Source: Actinomycetes bacterium | GTDB lineage: Bacteria; Actinomycetota; Actinomycetes; Mycobacteriales; Mycobacteriaceae | Length of the DNA: 26,548 nucleotides | Reading direction: 5' to 3' | Assembly: GCA_023460175.1 (NCBI GenBank) | Contig: JAEWRC010000062.1 | Coordinates: forward strand, 1-26,548 | In this document: positions 20,986-26,548 of the stretch, piece by piece | How the letters are laid out: the number at the start of each line of letters is the position of its first letter | Position numbering within the stretch: the stretch's first letter is position 1 | The notes under the pieces: model-generated | The model's database searches: none | Told to the model about the DNA's origin: nothing | What the model saw: the letters and a program-made list of their open reading frames with translations, nothing else | Made by a program: the position numbers and the translations under genes

Positions 20986-22692
20986 CTACAGGAACCGCCG
21001 GTCACCTGCGAAATCGGCGGTTGCCGCGGCCGCCGGCACAGGCGCGGCCTCGGGGACGGGCTGTGCCCTGGGGCGCAGCCACCGCGGCAGCCAGCCCGGC
21101 GGGTTGTCCGGGGCGCGGTCGAATACCCCGCCTGCCGGATCGTCGATCCGCCCGGACCAGCGCACCAGGTCCTGCCGGGGCCGGTAGATCTGCCGGATCA
21201 CCAGCGCGCACAGCCCCAGCACCGCCAGGTCGCGCAGCAGCACCGTCGTGGTGAACCACTGCTCGGGCAGGCCCCGGTTGGCCTCGCCGTAGAGGTAGTA
21301 CATCCGCGGCACCCAGACCAGCGCATCAACGGTCATCCACGCCAGCAGGATCCGCCGGTGCGGCAGCGCCAGCACCGCCAGCGGCACCAGCCACAGCGAG
21401 AACTGCGGGCTCCAGACCTTGTTGGTCAGCAGGAACGCGGCCACCACCAGGAACGCCAGTTGCGCCACGCGCGGGCGCTGCGGCGCGGTCAACGCGATGT
21501 AACCGATCCCGACACAACACAGCACGAACAGGACCGCGACGACGGTGTTGAGCACCGTCGGCGGCTCCCAGAATCCGAGATCCGAATCGAATCCGCCCCA
21601 CCCGGTGAACGACTTCACCACGTTGTACAGCGAATCCATGTCGTCGCCGCGACGGGTGTTGAGCCGGAAGAACTCCGACCACCCGCGCGGGAACAGCAGC
21701 ATGATCGGCAGGTTGACCACCAGCCACGCGGTGATCGCGGCCAGCAGTGTGCGGCCCACCTCGACCAGGCGCCCGGTGCGCACGCCCAGCAGCAACAGCG
21801 GCCCCAACAACAGCAGCGGGTACAGCTTGGCGGCCACCCCCAGCCCGATCAGCACGCCGGCCAGCACGGGTCTGCGCCGCGCCCAGGCCAGCAGCGCCCC
21901 CGTCGCGAAAGCCGTTGCCAGCGCGTCGAAATTGGTGAAGATCTGGAAGATCACCAATGGGGAGGCGGCCACCAGCGCGGCGTCCCAGATCCGGCGGCCG
22001 GCCAGCTTCGCCGTCGCCCACACCGTCGCCAACCAGGCCAGCGCCAACCCGAGCGCGACGATGTCGAAGAACACCACCACTTCGGCGACCTTCGGCAGCG
22101 CGATCGTCGCCGACAGCGCGGTGTAGGTCTTGGCCAGCGCCATCGACACGTACTGATAGAGCCCGGTCAGCACCGGATACTCCATGTAGCGCACGGCCGG
22201 CGTGCCGTCGTACTGCTGCCGCGGGTCGCCGGCGCCGTCGGTCTCGAGCCAACTCGACTTGTACGGAAACTTGCCCTGGCTCAACAACTCTGCGCCGTAG
22301 AGCGGCACGGTGTCGGAGTAGCACAGCTGGTAGTAGGCGCGCTGATGGTCCCAGTTGGCCACCATCTGCGCGGGGCTGCCCTCCCCCACGGTCTGCAGGC
22401 ACGGCGACTTGGTCACCCAGCCCAGCGCCAGGAACACCAGCGCGAGGGCGAAGATCACCCGCAGCGGGGTGGCGAAGCGATTGCGGCCGATCAGCGCGTG
22501 CCGACCGACCGGGCCGCCGATCGTCTCCGAGAGCGCGGCGCCCAACGGGTCGGTGCGGCTGGGAAAGTCACGGTCATCGGCGCTGCGCAGGTCGCGCGCC
22601 AACGGCAGCGGTGACACCGTGGCACGCTCGGCTGCACCCGGCCCGTCGAGCTCATCGAGGGGCTCGTCCGCGTCCTGGCGCCCCCGGGTCAC
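20986..22692 (-). CDS. GT87 (DUF2029) membrane glycosyltransferase, Rv0051-like
   Basis: A 568-residue polytopic membrane protein of the GT-C fold. A cytoplasmic N-terminus (about 1-75) is followed by a first helix (PLRVIFALALVFLALGWV). The large first periplasmic loop carries the Asp of CYSDTVPLYG and the GKFPYKS...YMEYPVLTG pattern of polyprenyl-phosphate-mannose transferases such as PimE. About ten further helices follow. It is the equivalent of Rv0051 by order and similarity. ATG 22692 overlaps the ponA1 stop by 4 bp, so it is coupled to a peptidoglycan synthase and probably acts in cell-envelope assembly. The acceptor is unknown. Confidence 0.88.
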   Translation of the reverse strand: MTRGRQDADEPLDELDGPGAAERATVSPLPLARDLRSADDRDFPSRTDPLGAALSETIGGPVGRHALIGRNRFATPLRVIFALALVFLALGWVTKSPCLQTVGEGSPAQMVANWDHQRAYYQLCYSDTVPLYGAELLSQGKFPYKSSWLETDGAGDPRQQYDGTPAVRYMEYPVLTGLYQYVSMALAKTYTALSATIALPKVAEVVVFFDIVALGLALAWLATVWATAKLAGRRIWDAALVAASPLVIFQIFTNFDALATAFATGALLAWARRRPVLAGVLIGLGVAAKLYPLLLLGPLLLLGVRTGRLVEVGRTLLAAITAWLVVNLPIMLLFPRGWSEFFRLNTRRGDDMDSLYNVVKSFTGWGGFDSDLGFWEPPTVLNTVVAVLFVLCCVGIGYIALTAPQRPRVAQLAFLVVAAFLLTNKVWSPQFSLWLVPLAVLALPHRRILLAWMTVDALVWVPRMYYLYGEANRGLPEQWFTTTVLLRDLAVLGLCALVIRQIYRPRQDLVRWSGRIDDPAGGVFDRAPDNPPGWLPRWLRPRAQPVPEAAPVPAAAATADFAGDRRFL

Positions 22693-25259
22693 GGCGGCGG
22701 GGGCGGCGGCGGTACGGGAGCGTTCGGATCAAACGGGGCCGGCGGCGGTGGCGGCAGCTCCGGCGGGCCGACCGGCACCGTCGTCGGCGGCCCGATCGGG
22801 ATCGTGATGCCCGGGGCCACTTCGATGCTCGGCTGGATCACCGTGCCGGGCTGCGGCGGCAGCGTCGTCGTCGGCGTCTCGGTGGCCGGATCGCGCGGCG
22901 GGGGCGGCGGCGCCGGCACGCCCGCGTACCCGCCGATCGATTCCGGCTTGGGGAAGCTCTCCTGATCGGTGCCCTGCAGGGCGCCGTCCATGGTGTCCTT
23001 CCAGATGTCCGACGGCAGACCCGAGCCGTACACCGAACCGCCCCACTGGTTCTTCAGCGGCTTGTTGCCCTCGGTGGTGCCCACCCACACCGCCGTCGAC
23101 AACGACGGGGTGTAGCCGACCATCCAGGCGTCCCGGTTGTCGCCGGTGTCGCCGAGCTGATGCGTTCCGGTCTTGGCCGCCGACGGGCGCCCGCCGGCCA
23201 GCGCGTGGCCGTTGGAGTAGGCCGCGATGGGCTGCATGGCCGAGGTCGCGTTGTCGGCGACGGATTCGTCGATGCGCCGCTCGCCGCTGTTGTCCTGGCC
23301 GCCCGCGTCGAACAGCACGTCGCCGTCGGCGTTGACCACCTTCTGCACGAAGTGCGGCGCCCGGTATATCCCGGACGCGGCCAGCGTGGCGTACGCCGAG
23401 GCCATGTCGATGACCCGGGACTGATACTGGCCGAGCACCACGCCGTTGTTGGGCGGGCCGCCCTGGCCGTCCTCGCTCAGGGTGTGCTCGACGCCGGGGA
23501 AGCTGGTCGCGATGCCGGCGCGGTGCGCCGCGTCGGCGACATCGGAGGGCCCGTTCTCCAGCTTGAGCATCAGCCGGTAGTAGCTGGTGTTCAGGGACCG
23601 CTTGAGCGCCTCGGCGATATTGCAGGTACCGCAGCTGCCGCCCTCGACGTTGCCGATCTCGATGCCGTTGACCGTCAGCGGCGAGCTGTCGACCTGATAG
23701 CCCAGGCCCATGCCCTGCTCGAGCGCGGCGATGAGCGCGAACACCTTGAACGCCGACCCGGTGGGCAGACCGGCCTGCGCGAAGTCGAAGCCGTTGGCGT
23801 CGGATCCGCCGTAGTACGCCTTGACCCCGCCGGTCTTCGGGTCGATGGAGACCACCGCGGCGCGCATGTCCGGATCCTGGCCCTCGAGCGCGTCGGCCAC
23901 GGCCTCCTCGGCCGCCTCCTGCGCCTGCGGGTCGATGGTCGTGGTGATCTGCAGACCCTCGGTGTTGAGCTGCTGCTCGCTGATGTTGAACAGGTCGAGC
24001 AACTCCCGGATGACCTGCCGCTCGATGAGCCCGTTGGGGCCGGTGGTCTGGTTGGCGCTGCCGGCCTGGTCCGGCGGGATGGTCACCGGGAACACCTGCT
24101 CGGCGCGCTCCTGCGGGGACAGCGCACCGATCTCGACCATGCCGTCGAGCACCCAGTTCCAGCGAGCGGTCGCGCCCTCGGGGTCGACGGCGGGATCCAG
24201 CGTCGACGGGCGCTGGATCAGCGCGGCGAACAGCGCGCCCTCGGAGACGGTCAGCTCCTCGACCGGCTTGTCGAAGTACGCCCGGGAGGCCGCCGCGATG
24301 CCGTAGGCGCCGCGGCCGAAATAGATGATGTTCAAATACGATTCGAGCACTTGGTCCTTCGACCATTCGCGGGACATCTTGGTGGAGATGACCAGCTCCT
24401 TGGCCTTGCGCACCAGGCCGCCGACGCCGCTGCGGGCATCACCGACCAACGCGTTCTTCACGTACTGCTGGGTGATGGTCGAACCACCCTGCATGTCCCC
24501 GCCGAAGATGTTGTTCTTGAAGGCGCGGGCGAACCCGGTGAACGAGAAACCGGGGTTGCTGTAGAAGTCGCGGTCCTCGGCGGCCATCACCGCCTCCCGG
24601 ACGTGCACGGGGATCTGGTCGATCTTGACGTCGACCCGGTTGCCCTCCGGCGGAACGATTTTGGCCAGCTCGGAGCCGTCGCTGGCGAGGATCGTCGACA
24701 CCTGGTTGGTCCGGATGTCACCGGGCTTGGGGACGTCGACAATGCTGTAGGCCATCGCGAACGTGATCAGCGGCAGCAGCAGGAACACCACCGCGCACGC
24801 GGCCACGCCGCGACGCACCCAGCGCCAGTTGATCTGGAACTGGCCGCGCCCCGATCCGCCGTTGCCACCCGATCCGCCACCGGATCCGCCGCCGGTGCGC
24901 GGCGGTGGGCCGGGCGGCGGCTTCGGGGGCGGCGGGGTGCCGTCGAGGGCAGCCTTGACGACGTCGATGGGGTCGCGCAAGCGCGGGTCCGCACCCTCGC
25001 GCACCGGCGGGATCACCGCGGTGGGACGCAGATCCGGCGCCGGCCCGTCGCCGCGCGCGGCATGTCGGCCGGAACCGGGCTTGGGGTTGGGACCTGGCTG
25101 GGGATTCGGACCGGGGTTGGGACGTGACGCGGGGCGCTTCTCCGGCACCGTGGGCTGTTGCCACGGCGGCCGGGTGCTCTCGGTGCGGCGCTGATCGGCA
25201 GGCGGTGCTCCCCGCGGAGCATCACTGGCTGACCGGTCGTGGCGCCCTTCGCTATTCAC
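22689..25259 (-). CDS. ponA1: Bifunctional penicillin-binding protein PonA1
   Basis: An 856-residue class A PBP that polymerises and cross-links peptidoglycan at the cytoplasmic membrane. A Pro-rich cytoplasmic N-terminus (1-145) is followed by one membrane helix (about 151-172). The glycosyltransferase domain has catalytic Glu228 in AAEDRDFYS and GGSTITQQYVKN. The transpeptidase domain has SxxK (S502-K505, GSAFK), SLN (555-557) and KTG (696-698). The C-terminal tail (about 785-856) is Pro-rich. GTG 25259 was chosen because it gives NSEGRH..., as in the M. tuberculosis protein, and overlaps the end of the preceding gene by 8 bp. An ATG at 25334 would overlap that gene much more. Confidence 0.94.
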   Translation of the reverse strand: MNSEGRHDRSASDAPRGAPPADQRRTESTRPPWQQPTVPEKRPASRPNPGPNPQPGPNPKPGSGRHAARGDGPAPDLRPTAVIPPVREGADPRLRDPIDVVKAALDGTPPPPKPPPGPPPRTGGGSGGGSGGNGGSGRGQFQINWRWVRRGVAACAVVFLLLPLITFAMAYSIVDVPKPGDIRTNQVSTILASDGSELAKIVPPEGNRVDVKIDQIPVHVREAVMAAEDRDFYSNPGFSFTGFARAFKNNIFGGDMQGGSTITQQYVKNALVGDARSGVGGLVRKAKELVISTKMSREWSKDQVLESYLNIIYFGRGAYGIAAASRAYFDKPVEELTVSEGALFAALIQRPSTLDPAVDPEGATARWNWVLDGMVEIGALSPQERAEQVFPVTIPPDQAGSANQTTGPNGLIERQVIRELLDLFNISEQQLNTEGLQITTTIDPQAQEAAEEAVADALEGQDPDMRAAVVSIDPKTGGVKAYYGGSDANGFDFAQAGLPTGSAFKVFALIAALEQGMGLGYQVDSSPLTVNGIEIGNVEGGSCGTCNIAEALKRSLNTSYYRLMLKLENGPSDVADAAHRAGIATSFPGVEHTLSEDGQGGPPNNGVVLGQYQSRVIDMASAYATLAASGIYRAPHFVQKVVNADGDVLFDAGGQDNSGERRIDESVADNATSAMQPIAAYSNGHALAGGRPSAAKTGTHQLGDTGDNRDAWMVGYTPSLSTAVWVGTTEGNKPLKNQWGGSVYGSGLPSDIWKDTMDGALQGTDQESFPKPESIGGYAGVPAPPPPPRDPATETPTTTLPPQPGTVIQPSIEVAPGITIPIGPPTTVPVGPPELPPPPPAPFDPNAPVPPPPPPP

Positions 25260-25683
25260 TGGCCGTGCGCGCGCTGTTGCGCGCCGTTCGGGTGCCCCGC
25301 TTGGGGGCACTCTTCGGCTTCTTTGGCGCGCCAAGCACGTAGGACTTGACCAGGTGATTCCAACTGCAGGTTCGGCATACCTCCACCACGTGTACCGCGA
25401 ACTCCTCGAACCGGGTCGCCAGCAGTACCAACTCCTCGGCGGTGCGGGCCGACCCGGACACCGCCCCCAGGTGCTCGCCGAACACCCAGGACACCAGGGT
25501 CAGCTGCTCCTTGCGGCAGATCGGGCACATCACCGAGCTGGGTTTTCCGTGGAACTTGGCGGCGCGCAGCAAGTAGGGGTTGGCGTCACACACCTCGGTG
25601 ACGCCAGTCCGGCCGGAATACACCTCGGCCAGCAGTGAACGCCGCCGCAAGGCGTAATCCACCACCTGTCGCTGCAATCGCAC
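25252..25683 (-). CDS. DUF5318 zinc-ribbon protein (Rv0049-like)
   Basis: 143 residues, the conserved small protein upstream of ponA1 in mycobacteria. Two C-x2-C pairs, CPICRKEQL and CRTCSWNHL, suggest a zinc ribbon. The rest is basic, with a Lys/Arg-rich tail. GTG 25683 was chosen because a TACTCT -10 box lies 7 bp upstream, giving a leaderless mRNA, and because similarity begins at RLQRQVVDYALRRRSLLAEV; an ATG at 25797 would run through the divergent promoter. It overlaps ponA1 by 8 bp and starts the minus-strand cell-wall/ribosome cluster. The function is unknown. Confidence 0.85.
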   Translation of the reverse strand: MRLQRQVVDYALRRRSLLAEVYSGRTGVTEVCDANPYLLRAAKFHGKPSSVMCPICRKEQLTLVSWVFGEHLGAVSGSARTAEELVLLATRFEEFAVHVVEVCRTCSWNHLVKSYVLGAPKKPKSAPKRGTRTARNSARTASE

Positions 25684-25690
25684 GTTGACC

Positions 25691-25696
25691 AGAGTA
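25691..25696 (-). promoter_or_regulatory. -10 box of the DUF5318-ponA1 operon (leaderless)
   Basis: On the minus strand TACTCT (25696-25691) fits TANNNT and is 7 bases from GTG 25683. The G of the start codon is a plausible +1. It supports the short start for the DUF5318 gene. Confidence 0.45.
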
Positions 25697-25775
25697 CGTC
25701 GGCCCGTCGACCACCGAGGCTCGACCGGCCGCAGGCGGGTCGACGAGCGGACGTCTCGATGCGCCGTCGACCTCC

Positions 25776-25781
25776 TACGAT
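25776..25781 (+). promoter_or_regulatory. -10 box of the DUF1707 gene (leaderless)
   Basis: TACGAT fits TANNNT and lies 6 bp before GTG 25788, so +1 would be the G of the start codon. It is divergent from the DUF5318 promoter, about 80 bp apart. Confidence 0.5.
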
Positions 25782-25787
25782 CATCGG

Positions 25788-26548
25788 GTGGCGACACGGC
25801 AGACGGCGAATACCCGAGCCAAGGACAGTGACCGAAACGACACGTGCAAAGTGCTCGACAGCGCGCTGGCCGACGGTCAGCTCTCCGGTGTGGAACACCG
25901 GCAGCGGGTGGCCGCGGCCACCAGCGCCACCACGCTGGGCGAGCTCGCGGCGCTGGTCGATGACCTGCAGAACGCCCACGCCCCGGTCCAGCTGCCGTCG
26001 TTGACCAAGCCGACCCGCAGCCGGGCGGTGCTGGCGGCGGCGGCCGCGGGCCTCGTCGTCCTGGGGATCGGCATCGGCTGGGGATTCTTCGGCGGATCTT
26101 CGGCTCCGGGCCCGCTGGGCGCGGCCAAGGATCCCGGCGCGCAGCCCGACGGCGTCGCCCCGGTGGTGCTCGCGCCGCCGCGCCAGTTGCACTCGTTGGG
26201 CGGGTTGACCGGCCTGTTCGAGCAGATGAAGCAGAAGTTCGGCGACACCATGGGATATCGCGCGGTCATCTATCCCGACTACGCGTCGGTCAACCGGCCC
26301 GACCCCGCCGAAGAACGCCGCGAGTTCTCCTACTCGTATCGCGGCGGGTGGGACGACCCGTCGTCGTCGGCCAAGAGCGATTCGGCGCGGCTGGTGGACC
26401 TGGCGCAGTTCGACCACCAGGCGATCGTCGGCATCCTGCGCGGCGCCCCGGAGACCCTGGGCATCAACCCCGACGACGTCACCAACACCTATCTGATCAT
26501 CGACCCGTCCGGGGATCCGACGACGCCGGAGGCCGTGGAGATCTCGGT
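25788..26548 (+). CDS. DUF1707 membrane protein, Rv0048c-like (3' end beyond window)
   Basis: 253 codons are visible and open at the right edge. The cytoplasmic N-terminus is a DUF1707 (SHOCT-like) domain, about residues 10-62, with ALADGQLSGVEHRQRVAAA and TLGELAALVDDL. One membrane helix follows (about 82-104, AVLAAAAAGLVVLGIGIGWG), then an extracytoplasmic domain containing FGDTMGYRAVIYPDYASV and YLIIDP. The gene order (divergent from the Rv0049-ponA1 group) matches Rv0048c. GTG 25788 was chosen from the leaderless -10 box; no earlier start is open. The function is unknown. Confidence 0.85.
   Translation, partial: MATRQTANTRAKDSDRNDTCKVLDSALADGQLSGVEHRQRVAAATSATTLGELAALVDDLQNAHAPVQLPSLTKPTRSRAVLAAAAAGLVVLGIGIGWGFFGGSSAPGPLGAAKDPGAQPDGVAPVVLAPPRQLHSLGGLTGLFEQMKQKFGDTMGYRAVIYPDYASVNRPDPAEERREFSYSYRGGWDDPSSSAKSDSARLVDLAQFDHQAIVGILRGAPETLGINPDDVTNTYLIIDPSGDPTTPEAVEIS

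Noticed and set aside
20614..22614. 666-codon plus-strand frame
   Set aside because: Antisense to rpsF and GT87; the product is rich in His, Gln and Arg and has no recognisable domain.
21957..25127. 1056-codon open frame on the plus strand
   Set aside because: It is antisense to ponA1 and the GT87 gene, which are clearly real. Its product is Arg/Gly/Pro-rich low complexity, as expected from high-GC antisense frames.
1..26548. tRNA, rRNA, CRISPR arrays, insertion sequences
   Set aside because: I looked for cloverleaf-like segments, regularly spaced repeats and transposase motifs and saw none; a covariance-model scan was not possible here.

Overview
The window is high-GC, mostly densely packed DNA from a Mycobacterium-type actinobacterium. 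The right half carries the mycobacterial core block DUF5318 gene - ponA1 - GT87 glycosyltransferase - rpsF - ssb - rpsR - rplI - dnaB, in the order known from M. tuberculosis and entirely on the minus strand here. An Lsr2-family protein, a cutinase, a Ddn-type deazaflavin oxidoreductase and several leaderless genes with TANNNT -10 boxes support the assignment. The species cannot be named from the sequence.

Layout. 1-2949: a TetR regulator (cut by the window edge) divergent from a DoxX-like membrane protein, with a near-perfect 19-bp inverted repeat between them, then a carotenoid oxygenase and a 3'-truncated methyltransferase. 2946-7455: a DUF2236 (MpaB-like) oxygenase divergent from the quinone-dependent pyruvate dehydrogenase PoxB, then a secreted cutinase and an Lsr2 paralogue with a long basic linker. 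7482-13757: five minus-strand genes overlapping by 4 bp each (APC permease, two short-chain dehydrogenases, an agmatinase-family ureohydrolase and a polysaccharide-deacetylase-fold hydrolase), divergent from a PucR-type regulator. This looks like a regulated uptake and catabolism operon for a nitrogen compound that cannot be identified here.

13855-18672 is the most unusual part. Downstream of dnaB lie a Ddn-like gene, a free-standing intein-derived homing endonuclease with a ruined splice junction, and a HicA-like/HTH gene pair. DnaB itself contains a 139-residue class 3 mini-intein in its Walker A loop. DnaB's second classical intein site (RESG/SLEQ), which in M. tuberculosis holds a large intein related to the free-standing ORF, is empty. 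It lies inside a roughly 350-bp AT-rich segment with foreign-looking codon use that encodes a normal DnaB C-terminus. The simplest reading is a history of intein homing and loss at dnaB: the endonuclease now lives outside its host gene, and the vacated site has been replaced or recoded. This is inference; the residues and base composition are directly visible.

18673-26548: a 529-bp gap with three TGTGGA motifs and a strong hairpin, then the ribosomal protein/ssb operon, the cell-wall genes, and a divergent pair of leaderless genes (DUF5318 and a DUF1707 membrane protein) at the right edge.
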